A stretch of 64,000 nt of DNA, taken from NCBI RefSeq assembly GCF_024599795.1, contig NZ_CP102246.1, positions 806,001 through 870,000 on the forward strand. The letters run 5' to 3'. The DNA is from Enterobacter cloacae complex sp. R_G8. Lineage in GTDB: Bacteria > Pseudomonadota > Gammaproteobacteria > Enterobacterales > Enterobacteriaceae. Both the position numbers and the translations under genes were made by a program. Below the pieces are notes generated by a model. It had not been told where the DNA came from. It did not search any database and saw nothing but the letters and a program-made list of their open reading frames with translations. Below are positions 1-8,961 of the stretch, piece by piece (within the stretch, counting starts at the first letter, position 1; every line of letters starts with the position of its first letter).

Positions 1-2
1 AA

Positions 3-1010
3 CTACCCCACCAATTCTTCTTTCACCTGCATCGCTAAATCAAACGAATGCAAACGCGCCTGGTGATCAAATATCTGGCCGTTAACCATAATCTCATCCG
101 CCTGCGTTTCGCGCAGCACCGCTTCCAGCCCGTGACGCACCTTTGCTTTATCTCCCACCAGCGACATGCTCAGCGCTTGCTGAACGCCATACTGCTCGGA
201 GGCTGACCACAGCTGATGCATATTCTCCACCGGTGGCGGCAGTTGGCCTGTCTCGCCGCGACGCAGCTTCACAAACGCCTGCTGCATGGAGGTAAACAGG
301 AATTCCGCATCGCGATTGCTGTCGGCGGCAATGATGTTGATACACACCATCGCGTACGGTTTCTCCAGCCTTTCAGAAGGTTTGAAGTTCGTGCGGTAGA
401 GATGCAGCGCCTGATGCAGCATATCCGGTGCGAAGTGCGAGGCAAACGCAAACGGCAGCCCCAACTGTGCAGCAAGCTGCGCACTGTACAGGCTCGACCC
501 CAGCAGCCATACCGGGATCTTTTCGCCGTAGCCCGGCACCGGGCGCACGTGCGGGTTCGGGTCACGCGCATCGAACCAGTCCACCAGTTCCGCCACATCA
601 CGCGGGAAATTGTCGATGTCACCACTCATATGGCGACGCAGGGCGCGCATGGTTGGCTGGTCGCTGCCCGGCGCACGGCCAAGGCCTAAATCAATACGGC
701 CCGGATAGAGGGTATTCAGCGTACCAAACTGCTCGGCGATCACCAGTGGAGCATGGTTTGGCAGCATCACGCCACCGGATCCCAGGTGCAGGGTGGTGGT
801 GTTCGCGGCCAGATAACCAATCAGTACCGAGGTGGCGGCGCTGGCGATACCGACCATGTTGTGGTGCTCTGCCAGCCAGTAACGGTGATAGCCACGCTTT
901 TCGGCCAGTTGAGCCAGATCGAGAGAGTGCGAAAAGGCTTCTCTGGCCGAGGAGCCTTGTGGGATCGGCGCCAGATCCAGCACCGAAAACGGAAGGGTTT
1001 TGTCAGTCAT
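3..1010 (-). CDS. yhbW: Luciferase-like FMN-dependent monooxygenase YhbW
   Basis: A 335-residue protein of the bacterial luciferase-like (TIM-barrel, flavin-dependent) monooxygenase family. The N-terminal segment with 'LDLAPIPQG' and 'RYWLAEHHN', and the central '[11 protein letters not shown]', are family hallmarks, and the whole chain resembles E. coli YhbW. The physiological substrate is not known. The gene lies leftward at the window edge with its stop codon at bases 3-5, so it is complete. It is separated by 78 bp from the end of ubiV, which reads the same way, so read-through is possible. Confidence 0.93.
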   Translation of the reverse strand: MTDKTLPFSVLDLAPIPQGSSAREAFSHSLDLAQLAEKRGYHRYWLAEHHNMVGIASAATSVLIGYLAANTTTLHLGSGGVMLPNHAPLVIAEQFGTLNTLYPGRIDLGLGRAPGSDQPTMRALRRHMSGDIDNFPRDVAELVDWFDARDPNPHVRPVPGYGEKIPVWLLGSSLYSAQLAAQLGLPFAFASHFAPDMLHQALHLYRTNFKPSERLEKPYAMVCINIIAADSNRDAEFLFTSMQQAFVKLRRGETGQLPPPVENMHQLWSASEQYGVQQALSMSLVGDKAKVRHGLEAVLRETQADEIMVNGQIFDHQARLHSFDLAMQVKEELVG

Positions 1011-1088
1011 AACAGCTCACTTTGTCGACGGTCAATCTTTAATACTGCATTAAATAATGATAACCGTTGTTAACAAAGTGAGCCTTTT

Positions 1089-1967
1089 TCAGGCCTGCAG
1101 CTCCAGTCCGGCCAGCCGTTTCCAGTAGCCGTTACAGTCACTGTTTGCCGTCAGCGGCAGCGGTGACGCGCCATTTTCGTTGGCGCGAAAAGCATCCAGC
1201 ATGGCAAACACGCTGGTGTCCAGCGGCGACAGACGCACCATATCCACCAGCCCGACCATCGACGCCAGCTCGTTACCCAGGTTATAGACATAGCCGCTCA
1301 TGGTCTGAATGCCGTTGAGGACAAACACCTGCTGGTTCTCCTGCGACAGCATGCTGCGCCCGTTCGGGTACTTGATGCAGCAGGTCTCGCACTCGTCTTT
1401 CGGCCGATCTTCAGAGCGGGCAGTAAAGCAGCGGGCAGAGTACGCCAGCGGCAGATGGCCATAGCTCAGCACTTCCACTTCAAACTGATTGCGAATGCCA
1501 AGCTCTTCACTCTGAGCGAGCAGGTTTGCCAGCCAGTCGCGCGACAGCTCTACCGGCATGCACCAGCGCGTCATCCCCTGTTTCAGCAGCAGGCGCAGGG
1601 TCACGGCGTTATAGCAGTTCAATGCATGGCCCGCGACAAACGGCAGCTTGCGTTCAGCGCACATGTTCACCACGCCCAGGTCGCTCGCTTCAATCAGGAA
1701 TTCACCGTTCTCCACATAGCGTTTTAGCTCACCCAGTTCGGAGGACGCCTGCACCAGCGCCAGCGTGGAGAGCACCACCTGTTTGCCGCTCCCGGCGAGG
1801 CTTTTCGCCATCTCCAGCCAGTCGCCCACTTTGGTGGCGCGGCGCTTGCTGCATACCGCTTCGCCAAGATAAATCACATCGGCGCTGCTGGTTGCGGCCT
1901 GTTGATAAAAATCTTCCAGCGTCTCTTTTGGCCAGTAGTAGAGCACCGGTCCTAATGAATATTTCAT
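1089..1967 (-). CDS. ubiV: O2-independent ubiquinone biosynthesis protein UbiV
   Basis: UbiV (YhbV), peptidase-U32-related, 292 residues when started at MKYSLGPV. A longer in-frame reading reaches base 2159 but would overlap ubiU and lacks homology. It works with UbiU in oxygen-independent hydroxylation of the ubiquinone ring during anaerobiosis. Cysteines at 39, 180, 193 and 197 match the four [4Fe-4S] ligands known in E. coli UbiV; an extra Cys196 sits beside the last one. The start is 7 bp downstream of the ubiU stop, so the two subunits of the heterodimer are translated from one message. Confidence 0.95.
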   Translation of the reverse strand: MKYSLGPVLYYWPKETLEDFYQQAATSSADVIYLGEAVCSKRRATKVGDWLEMAKSLAGSGKQVVLSTLALVQASSELGELKRYVENGEFLIEASDLGVVNMCAERKLPFVAGHALNCYNAVTLRLLLKQGMTRWCMPVELSRDWLANLLAQSEELGIRNQFEVEVLSYGHLPLAYSARCFTARSEDRPKDECETCCIKYPNGRSMLSQENQQVFVLNGIQTMSGYVYNLGNELASMVGLVDMVRLSPLDTSVFAMLDAFRANENGASPLPLTANSDCNGYWKRLAGLELQA

Positions 1968-1974
1968 GATTATC

Positions 1975-2970
1975 TCACTGCCATTTACGGTGATACGCGC
2001 CAAGCGTGGTTTGTGTGCCTTCAGACATCGCGCCGAGGGTCTCCATCCAGGCCGACTGTGGGGCGTAGTTCTGCGGGTCTGCCATGCAGCGGTCGATAGC
2101 CTGACGCCAGACTTTCGCCACCTGACTGACGTAGGCCGGGCTGCGCTGGCGACCTTCAATCTTCACCGAAGCAATATTAGCGGCCAGCAGTTCCGGCAGC
2201 AGTTCCAGCGTGTTGAGGCTGGTGGGTTCTTCCAGCGCGTGATAACGCTCACCGTCAACCAGATAGCGGCCTTTGCACAAGGTCGGGTAGCCGGCGTTTT
2301 CACCGTCCTGATAGCGGTCAATCAGTACCTCATTCAGGCGAGATTCCAGCCCCTGTGGCGTTTGCTGCCAGCGAACAAAGCGAGCAGGCGAGCAGGCGCC
2401 AACGGTATTGGGTGATTCACCGGTTAAATACGAGGAGAGATAGCAGCGGCCTTCAGCCATGATGCACAGGCTGCCAAAGGCAAAAACTTCCAGCGGCACT
2501 GGCGTGACGCGCGCGAGTTGCTTAACCTGATGAATAGAGAGCACGCGCGGTAAGACCACGCGGGCCACGTCAAAGTGTTGATGATAAAAACGTACCGCCT
2601 CTTCGTTGGTGGCAGAGGCCTGAACAGAGACATGGCGCTCAATATGAGGATAGCGTTCTGCCGCATACTCCAGCATGGCGAGGTCGGCCAGAATCAGCGC
2701 ATCGGCACCCAGCTGTGCTGCCATATCCACCGCGCGCTGCCAGCGGGCATAGCCATCAGGATGGGCAAAGGTATTGATGGCAATATGCAATTTGCGGCGG
2801 TGCTGGTGTACGAAGTTAACGGCTTCCTGAAGCTTTTTCTCCGTAAAGTTGAGGCCAGCAAAATGGCGGGCGTTAGTATCATCTTTCAGCCCGATATAGA
2901 CCGCATCGGCCCCATTTTCGATGGCCGCCTTAAGCGCCGGAAGGTTTCCGGCAGGGCAGAGCAGCTCCAT
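1975..2970 (-). CDS. ubiU: O2-independent ubiquinone biosynthesis protein UbiU
   Basis: UbiU (YhbU), U32 peptidase-like, 331 residues. Cys169, Cys176, Cys193 and Cys232 are all present, the exact spacing of the [4Fe-4S] ligands of the E. coli protein. It forms a heterodimer with UbiV and is thought to use prephenate as oxygen donor for ring hydroxylation without O2. First gene of the leftward ubiUV pair, divergent from ubiT, so all three anaerobic ubiquinone genes share one control region. Confidence 0.96.
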   Translation of the reverse strand: MELLCPAGNLPALKAAIENGADAVYIGLKDDTNARHFAGLNFTEKKLQEAVNFVHQHRRKLHIAINTFAHPDGYARWQRAVDMAAQLGADALILADLAMLEYAAERYPHIERHVSVQASATNEEAVRFYHQHFDVARVVLPRVLSIHQVKQLARVTPVPLEVFAFGSLCIMAEGRCYLSSYLTGESPNTVGACSPARFVRWQQTPQGLESRLNEVLIDRYQDGENAGYPTLCKGRYLVDGERYHALEEPTSLNTLELLPELLAANIASVKIEGRQRSPAYVSQVAKVWRQAIDRCMADPQNYAPQSAWMETLGAMSEGTQTTLGAYHRKWQ

Positions 2971-3181
2971 AATTTATCCTGATGTCGTCGAGAGCAAAAA
3001 TGTTAACGAGCTGGGATTTTAATTAACCCATACGCGACAATTTTTGATTTAAGGCAGCTAATGGCGTATTGATGGCACCAATAATGAGGTACACCGGACG
3101 ACGGTTTGTTGATTTACGCCGCTATGTTGTCCTCCGGATATGGCAAAATACCCGCACTATCGCTATCAGGGAGTAAAGCTC
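2971..3181. promoter_or_regulatory. Divergent ubiU / ubiT control region with FNR-type half-sites
   Basis: This 211-bp gap separates ubiUV (left) from ubiT (right). Three TTGAT words, the left half of the FNR consensus TTGAT-N4-ATCAA, lie at 3044-3048, 3069-3073 and 3109-3113; none has a well-matching right half. Anaerobic FNR control of ubiUV is reported in E. coli, so a role is plausible, but the sequence match alone is weak. Confidence 0.35.
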
Positions 3182-3706
3182 GTGCTGGAAAAACTGCGTT
3201 CACGTCTCGTACAATTTGGTCCATCAATGCTGAGCGTGCCGGTAAAACTGGCGCCGTTCGCGCTTAAACGTCAGGTGCTGGAGCAGGTCCTGAGCTGGCA
3301 ATTCCGCCAGGCGTTGCAGGATGGCGAGCTGGCGTTTCTGGAAGGTCGCTGGTTAAGCATTGAAGTGCGTGATATCGGTCTGCGCTGGTTTACCTCCGTT
3401 GAGAATGACCAGCTGATCGTACGCGAGTCTGCCGACGCGGATGTGAGCTTTAGCGCCGACGCCTGCGATCTGCTGATGATCGCCGCGCGTAAGCAGGATC
3501 CGGATACCCTCTTTTTCCAGCGCCGTCTGGTCATTGAAGGCGATACGGAACTGGGTCTGTACGTCAAAAATTTAATGGATGCCATTGAGCTGGAGCAGAT
3601 GCCAAAAGCGCTGCGCGTGATGTTGATGCAAATGGCAGATTTCGTTGAGGCCGGGCTGAAAACCCCGCCTGACAGTAAACACACTTCAGTAGGTGAGCCA
3701 TGCTGA
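3182..3706 (+). CDS. ubiT: Anaerobic ubiquinone accessory factor UbiT (SCP2 domain)
   Basis: UbiT (YhbT), SCP2 sterol-carrier-like lipid-binding protein, third member of the O2-independent ubiquinone pathway. I place the start at the GTG of base 3182, preceded by AGGGAG, giving 174 residues beginning (V)LEKLRSRLV as in E. coli. An ATG at 3140 would add 14 residues with no homology and no ribosome site. The C-terminal half, including 'RKQDPDTLFFQRRL' and 'VKNLMDAIELEQM', is nearly identical to the E. coli protein. Its last 7 bp overlap yhbS. Confidence 0.93.
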   Translation: MLEKLRSRLVQFGPSMLSVPVKLAPFALKRQVLEQVLSWQFRQALQDGELAFLEGRWLSIEVRDIGLRWFTSVENDQLIVRESADADVSFSADACDLLMIAARKQDPDTLFFQRRLVIEGDTELGLYVKNLMDAIELEQMPKALRVMLMQMADFVEAGLKTPPDSKHTSVGEPC

Positions 3707-4203
3707 TTCGAGTCGAAATTGGGATTGATGCACCGGGTATCGATGCGTTGTTACGCCGTTCTTTTGCGAGCGACGCAGAAGCCCAACTGGTCCACGATCT
3801 CCGCGAAGACGGCCTGATCACGCTGGGGCTGGTTGCCACCGATGATGAAGGTCAGGTGGTGGGCTACGTTGCCTTCAGCCCGGTAACCGTTCAGGGTGAA
3901 GAATTACAGTGGGTAGGAATGGCGCCGCTGGCGGTAGATGAGCACTATCGCGGGCAGGGGCTGGCGCGTCAGCTGGTGTATGAAGGGCTGGACTCGCTCA
4001 ATGAGTTTGGCTATGCCGCGGTGGTGACGCTGGGCGATCCTGCTTTCTATGGTCGTCTGGGCTTCGAACAGGCGGCGCACTACGATCTTCGTTGTCGCTG
4101 GCCGGGCACCGAATCTGCCTTCCAGGTGCACCGACTGGCTGATGACGCACTGAATGGTGTAAATGGTCTGGTGGAGTACCACGACCATTTTAATCGTTTC
4201 TAA
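3700..4203 (+). CDS. yhbS: GNAT-family acetyltransferase YhbS
   Basis: A single GNAT domain of 167 residues. Acetyl-CoA binding motif A is visible as '[11 protein letters not shown]' near residues 88-98, followed by the 'FYGRLGFE' element typical of motif B. Substrate unknown. The start codon overlaps the end of ubiT by 7 bp, so translation is probably coupled and expression may follow the anaerobic ubiquinone gene, although no functional link is known to me. Confidence 0.92.
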   Translation: MLIRVEIGIDAPGIDALLRRSFASDAEAQLVHDLREDGLITLGLVATDDEGQVVGYVAFSPVTVQGEELQWVGMAPLAVDEHYRGQGLARQLVYEGLDSLNEFGYAAVVTLGDPAFYGRLGFEQAAHYDLRCRWPGTESAFQVHRLADDALNGVNGLVEYHDHFNRF

Positions 4204-4477
4204 TCAGGCTTTCGCACAGCGCCTCAAACGAGCCGTCTCCGGTGACGAGGCGCTCTTTCTGGCGCTTTGTCAGCTGCTTAATGCGGTATTCCACCCTTAA
4301 CGCCAGCGATCGGTCACCTACGGGGGCTGAAAAGGCGAGCGTTAATTCACCTTTCCCCCGCAGCGCTTTTGCCCCTTTTCCCGTTTGATGTTGAAGAAAA
4401 CGCCGCGCCACATCGGTGGTGATCCCGGTGTAGAGGGCATTATCGGCGGTACGGACAAGGTAGAGAAACCAGCACAC
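4190..4477 (-). CDS. yhbQ: GIY-YIG nuclease-superfamily protein YhbQ
   Basis: A small single-domain GIY-YIG protein (UPF0213). The motif is seen as '[11 protein letters not shown]' followed by '[12 protein letters not shown]', then the conserved '[13 protein letters not shown]'. The start is uncertain: GTG at 4475-4477 gives 95 residues, close to the family's length of about 100, whereas ATG at 4517-4519 gives 109 residues with a non-homologous leader. Neither has a clear ribosome site. The gene converges on yhbS, overlapping its last 14 bp, and diverges from yhbP. Confidence 0.85.
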   Translation of the reverse strand: MCWFLYLVRTADNALYTGITTDVARRFLQHQTGKGAKALRGKGELTLAFSAPVGDRSLALRVEYRIKQLTKRQKERLVTGDGSFEALCESLIRND

Positions 4478-4533
4478 GGTAAACAGATTCAGTATGTTAA
4501 GGTGAACGCACCATAGCATGAGAGAGAACGAAA

Positions 4534-4968
4534 ATGGAAACTCTGGCTGCCATTAACCGCTGGCTGGCGAAACAGCATGTTGTCACCTGGTGCGTGTATG
4601 ACGACGGTGAAATGTGGTGCGCGAATGCGTTTTACTATTATGACCCTGATCGCGTTGCGTTTTATGTGATGACCGAAGATAAAACGCGCCATGCGCAGAT
4701 GACCGGGCAACAGGCGAAGGTAGCAGGGACAGTTAACGGTCAGCCTAAAACGGTGGCACTGATCCGTGGGGTGCAGTTTAAAGGGGAGATCCGTCGGCTG
4801 GACGGTGAAGAGAGCGACGCGCGCCGTAAGCACTACACGCGCCGCTTTCCGGTAGCCGCCGCCTTAAAAGCCCCGGTGTGGGAAATCCGCCTTGATGAGC
4901 TGAAATTTACCGACAACACGCTGGGCTTTGGCAAAAAGCTGCACTGGCTACGCGCCGAGCAGGCGTAG
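4534..4968 (+). CDS. yhbP: Conserved protein YhbP (UPF0306, pyridoxamine-oxidase-like fold)
   Basis: 144 residues resembling E. coli YhbP, a member of the split-barrel FMN-binding/pyridoxamine 5'-phosphate oxidase-like group; no biochemical role is established. The start has GAGAG just upstream. '[20 protein letters not shown]' and '[11 protein letters not shown]' are the recognisable conserved stretches. Its 3' end overlaps the 3' end of the opposing yhbO by 21 bp, a convergent overlap that leaves no room for a terminator between them. Confidence 0.9.
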   Translation: METLAAINRWLAKQHVVTWCVYDDGEMWCANAFYYYDPDRVAFYVMTEDKTRHAQMTGQQAKVAGTVNGQPKTVALIRGVQFKGEIRRLDGEESDARRKHYTRRFPVAAALKAPVWEIRLDELKFTDNTLGFGKKLHWLRAEQA

Positions 4969-5466
4969 CGCTTCGCGGTTAAACGCGGGCAGATCGTCCG
5001 GGGTTCGGCTGGTGATCAGCTGGTCTTTGTCGTTAACCACCTCCTGATCGTAAAACTCGGCCCCCGCGTTTTTCAGATCGACAACGATCGGTTTCACGGC
5101 CGTGAGTTTACGCCCGCGCACCACATCCGCGCTGATAAGCAGTTGCGGACCGTGGCAGATGGCAAAGACCGGTTTGCCGGTCGAGACGAAATCGCGGGTG
5201 AATGTGACGAAGCGCTCGTCCCCGCGCAGGGAATCCGGGGAATGACCGCCGGGTAACAGTAGCGCATCGAAATCTGACGGGCTGACGTTATCAATGGTTT
5301 CGTCGATGGTCACGCTGGCTTCGCCCTTGTGGCCTTTCACCGTTTTTCCCGCCTCTTTCTCGATGGTGATGACCTCATGTCCCGCCTTACGGAACGCCTC
5401 CGCAGGTGAGGTGAACTCTGAATCTTCAAACTCGTCGGTAATCAGGACTGCGATTTTTTTACCCAT
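4948..5466 (-). CDS. yhbO: DJ-1/PfpI-family protein/nucleic acid deglycase YhbO
   Basis: 172 residues with the PfpI/DJ-1 fold. The nucleophile elbow 'AICHGPQ' places the catalytic cysteine at residue 104, and the upstream 'LLPGGHSPD' is conserved. E. coli YhbO protects against oxidative, thermal and acid stress and has been described as a deglycase repairing methylglyoxal/glyoxal adducts; that activity is disputed in the literature. Its last 21 bp overlap the opposing yhbP. Confidence 0.95.
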   Translation of the reverse strand: MGKKIAVLITDEFEDSEFTSPAEAFRKAGHEVITIEKEAGKTVKGHKGEASVTIDETIDNVSPSDFDALLLPGGHSPDSLRGDERFVTFTRDFVSTGKPVFAICHGPQLLISADVVRGRKLTAVKPIVVDLKNAGAEFYDQEVVNDKDQLITSRTPDDLPAFNREALRLLGA

Positions 5467-5592
5467 GCTTCCTCCGTTGTTTTCGCTTCAGACTGTTTTT
5501 TTCCCGTTTGTGGTAAATACTTACCGGTAACAGACTTCTAAGTGTGGTTGACCGTGCTGAGTTCGCAAACGGACTATTCTGTAAAGGGGAAG

Positions 5593-6239
<647 letters not shown>

Positions 6240-6279
6240 ACTCCCCCGGCTAATTAAATAACACTCTCCGGGGAATGCT

Positions 6280-7317
6280 ATGACTGGTCAGTCTTCATCT
6301 CAGGCGGCAACACCTGTCCAATGGTGGAAGCCCGCACTCTTCTTTCTCGTGGTCATTATTGGCCTCTGGTATGTGAAATGGCAGCCGTACTACGGTAAAG
6401 CCTTCACTGCCGCCGAAACGCACAGCATCGGTAAATCTATTCTCGCCCAGGCTGATTCCAGCCCGCTTCGCGCAGCGTGGGATTATGCCATGGTCTATTT
6501 CCTTGCCGTCTGGAAAGCCGCCGTATTAGGTGTCATTCTGGGCTCGTTGATTCAGGTACTTATCCCGCGCCACTGGCTGGTAAAAACCCTGGGGCAGCCG
6601 CGCTTTCAGGGCACCCTGCTGGGGACCATTTTCTCCCTGCCGGGCATGATGTGTTCCTGCTGTGCCGCGCCTGTCGCTGCCGGTATGCGTCGCCAGCGAG
6701 TCTCAATGGGCGGCGCGCTGGCGTTCTGGATGGGCAACCCGCTGTTAAACCCGGCGACGCTGGTGTTTATGGGCTTTGTGCTGGGCTGGCATTTCGCGTT
6801 TATCCGCCTGGTGGCCGGGCTACTGACGGTGCTGGTGGTGGCAACGCTGGTGCAAAAATGGGTGAAAGAAACTGCCGTGGAACCTGCGTCTGTCGAGCTT
6901 GACGTGAGCGAGCCGCAGGGGAACTTCTTTGCGCGCTGGGGTAACGCGCTGTGGCAGCTCTTCTGGAGTACCATTCCTGTGTATATCCTGGCGGTGCTGG
7001 TGCTCGGGGCCGCACGCGTCTGGCTATTCCCGCATGCCGACGGCGCCATCGACAATACCCTTATGTGGGTCATTGCGATGGCCGTTGCCGGTTGTCTGTT
7101 TGTGATCCCAACGGCCGCAGAAATTCCGATTGTGCAGACCATGATGCTGGCCGGCATGGGAACGGCTCCGGCGCTGGCTCTGCTGATCACACTGCCTGCG
7201 ATCAGCCTGCCGTCGCTTATCATGCTGCGTAAGTCATTCCCGGCGAAAGCGCTGTGGCTGACCGCGGGGCTGGTGGCGTTGAGCGGGGTAATTGTGGGAA
7301 GTATTGCGCTTCTGTGA
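6280..7317 (+). CDS. yraQ: Predicted permease YraQ (DUF318/ArsP-like)
   Basis: 345-residue polytopic inner-membrane protein of the DUF318 permease family, distantly related to organoarsenical permease ArsP. About eight hydrophobic helices are visible. The cysteine-rich 'MMCSCCAAPVAAGMRRQRVS' followed by 'FWMGNPLLNPATLV' is the family signature and suggests metal or thiol chemistry, but the substrate is unknown. The gene ends against a two-way hairpin shared with the opposing dolP. Confidence 0.9.
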   Translation: MTGQSSSQAATPVQWWKPALFFLVVIIGLWYVKWQPYYGKAFTAAETHSIGKSILAQADSSPLRAAWDYAMVYFLAVWKAAVLGVILGSLIQVLIPRHWLVKTLGQPRFQGTLLGTIFSLPGMMCSCCAAPVAAGMRRQRVSMGGALAFWMGNPLLNPATLVFMGFVLGWHFAFIRLVAGLLTVLVVATLVQKWVKETAVEPASVELDVSEPQGNFFARWGNALWQLFWSTIPVYILAVLVLGAARVWLFPHADGAIDNTLMWVIAMAVAGCLFVIPTAAEIPIVQTMMLAGMGTAPALALLITLPAISLPSLIMLRKSFPAKALWLTAGLVALSGVIVGSIALL

Positions 7318-7351
7318 AAAAAAAGCCCGGTAGCGCTGGCGCTTACCGGGC
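7317..7351 (-). terminator. Rho-independent terminator of the lpoA-dolP cluster
   Basis: The hairpin GCCCGGTAAGCGC / GCGCTACCGGGC (minus-strand reading, arms near 7325-7351) is followed on the minus strand by eight T residues. It begins at the yraQ stop codon, so it may also end yraQ transcripts from the other side, though the plus-strand T-run is missing. Confidence 0.85.
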
Positions 7352-7368
7352 CTGGAGTCAGGTGTGGC

Positions 7369-7944
7369 TTACTTGATGTAAGTGAAGGCGGTGGTGACGT
7401 GTTTCACGCCACTCACCCGGCTGGCAATATCGGCCGCCGCTTTGCCTTCACGGTCGGTAACCAGACCCAGCAGGAACACTTCGCCGTTTTCGGTCGTCAC
7501 TTTCACGTTGGATGATTTCACCTGGTCTGAACCCAGCAGCTGGGAACGGACTTTGGTGGTGATCCACGTATCATTGGAGGCGGTACCAAGGCTGATTGGC
7601 TGCCCCTGACGCACTTCGTTAAAGACTTCCGTGGTACCTTCTACGCCCATCGCGATCTGTTTTGCGCGGCTGGAGAGGTCAGTATTTGGCGCCTGGCCTG
7701 TCAGCAGCACTTTGCCCTGGTAAGCCGTCACGTTGATGCGCGCTTCTTTCTTAATTTGCTCGTCTTTCGACAGCGCACTGTTGACGCGCAGCTCCAGCGT
7801 GCCGTCATCTACCTGAGTACCGACGGTGCGTGGATCGGTCGCGGCTTTGGTGCCTACCGCGGCGGTACCCACAACAGCCGCAGCAATACATCCCTGAAGC
7901 AGTAATGCAGACATAAGGACTGCGAGGGTCGATAAAGCCTTCAT
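7369..7944 (-). CDS. dolP: Dual-BON-domain outer-membrane lipoprotein DolP (YraP)
   Basis: 191 residues. Signal peptide with lipobox LLQGC, lipidated at Cys19, then two BON domains (about residues 45-115 and 120-190). In E. coli DolP is anchored to the inner face of the outer membrane, binds anionic phospholipids, localises to the division site, is sigma-E controlled, and affects NlpD/amidase activation and BAM activity. Last gene of the leftward lpoA-yraN-diaA-dolP cluster; its start is 9 bp from the diaA stop. Confidence 0.96.
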   Translation of the reverse strand: MKALSTLAVLMSALLLQGCIAAAVVGTAAVGTKAATDPRTVGTQVDDGTLELRVNSALSKDEQIKKEARINVTAYQGKVLLTGQAPNTDLSSRAKQIAMGVEGTTEVFNEVRQGQPISLGTASNDTWITTKVRSQLLGSDQVKSSNVKVTTENGEVFLLGLVTDREGKAAADIASRVSGVKHVTTAFTYIK

Positions 7945-7953
7945 GAGAACTCC

Positions 7954-8544
7954 TTAATCATCCTGGTGAGGGAAAAGCGTGTTATCGATCAAATCACATA
8001 AGCAGTTCACCGTGAGCATATGCATCTCCTGAATGCGTGCGCTACGGTGAGACGGAATGCGGATTTCCACATCCTGCGGCCCCAGCAGACCTGCCAGCTC
8101 GCCCCCGTCATAGCCGGTTAAGGCAACGATAGTCATATCGCGGGTGACGGCGGCTTCGACGGCTTTGACAATGTCACGGCTATTGCCGCGCGTGGAGATG
8201 GCCAGCAGCACATCACCCGCATGGCCCAGGGCACGCACCTGCTTTGCGTAAATCTCGTCATGCAGACGATCGTTAGCAATCGCTGTTAAGACCACATTAT
8301 CGGTATTAAGTGCAATGGCAGGTAAACTGGGACGTTCTGTTTCAAAACGATTGATCATACTGGCAGCAAAATGCTGTGCGTTGGCGGCGGACGTACCATT
8401 GCCACAACAGAGGATTTTGTTGCCATTCAGCAAAGACTGCACCAGCGTCATTGCGGCGCGAGAGATCGCGTCAGGGAGGGCTTCTGCCGCGGCAATCTGA
8501 GTCTGGATGCTTTCTGTGAAGCACACTTTAATTCTTTCGAGCAC
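7954..8544 (-). CDS. diaA: DnaA initiator-associating protein DiaA
   Basis: 196-residue SIS-domain (phosphosugar isomerase-like) protein. SIS motifs '[12 protein letters not shown]' and 'STRGNS' are present. In E. coli the DiaA homotetramer binds several DnaA molecules and promotes cooperative assembly on oriC. It sits between yraN and dolP with gaps of 9 to 21 bp, a conserved cluster linking replication initiation to envelope genes. Confidence 0.96.
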   Translation of the reverse strand: MLERIKVCFTESIQTQIAAAEALPDAISRAAMTLVQSLLNGNKILCCGNGTSAANAQHFAASMINRFETERPSLPAIALNTDNVVLTAIANDRLHDEIYAKQVRALGHAGDVLLAISTRGNSRDIVKAVEAAVTRDMTIVALTGYDGGELAGLLGPQDVEIRIPSHRSARIQEMHMLTVNCLCDLIDNTLFPHQDD

Positions 8545-8565
8545 GTTATCCCTTTTAAATCTTAA

Positions 8566-8961
8566 TTATGCGTCTTCGCCAAAAGCGTTTTTCAGCCATT
8601 CGATCTCGTTTCCGGTGAAGGCTAACACATCGAACCGGCAATCCACAGTATCAAAACTCCCATTATGGCGGGCAAGCCACAAGTGGGCAGTCTGTAATAA
8701 TTTATGTTGTTTGGCGAGCGTCACGCTGGCGGCAGCACCGCCAAAACGGGAAGACTGTCGGTAGCGTACTTCTACAAACACAATGACCTGACCCTCTTTC
8801 ATGATCAGATCGATTTCGCCGCCACGTCCGCGAACGTTAGCGGCGATAAAGCGCAGTCCTTTGCCCTCAAGCCAGCGACGGGCTTTTAATTCCCATGCGT
8901 CGCCGGTCTCTTTACGGCTTAACTGGCCGGGACGATTTGCCCCTGCTGGTATTTGAGCCAT
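8566..8961 (-). CDS. yraN: UPF0102 endonuclease-fold protein YraN
   Basis: 131 residues. The PD-(D/E)XK nuclease-like core is visible as 'GGEIDLIM' and '[10 protein letters not shown]', preceded by the conserved '[19 protein letters not shown]'. Relatives are widespread and unproven in function; a role in DNA repair or uptake has been suggested. Its start lies inside the end of lpoA (43-bp overlap in a different frame), so the two are translationally linked. Confidence 0.93.
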   Translation of the reverse strand: MAQIPAGANRPGQLSRKETGDAWELKARRWLEGKGLRFIAANVRGRGGEIDLIMKEGQVIVFVEVRYRQSSRFGGAAASVTLAKQHKLLQTAHLWLARHNGSFDTVDCRFDVLAFTGNEIEWLKNAFGEDA

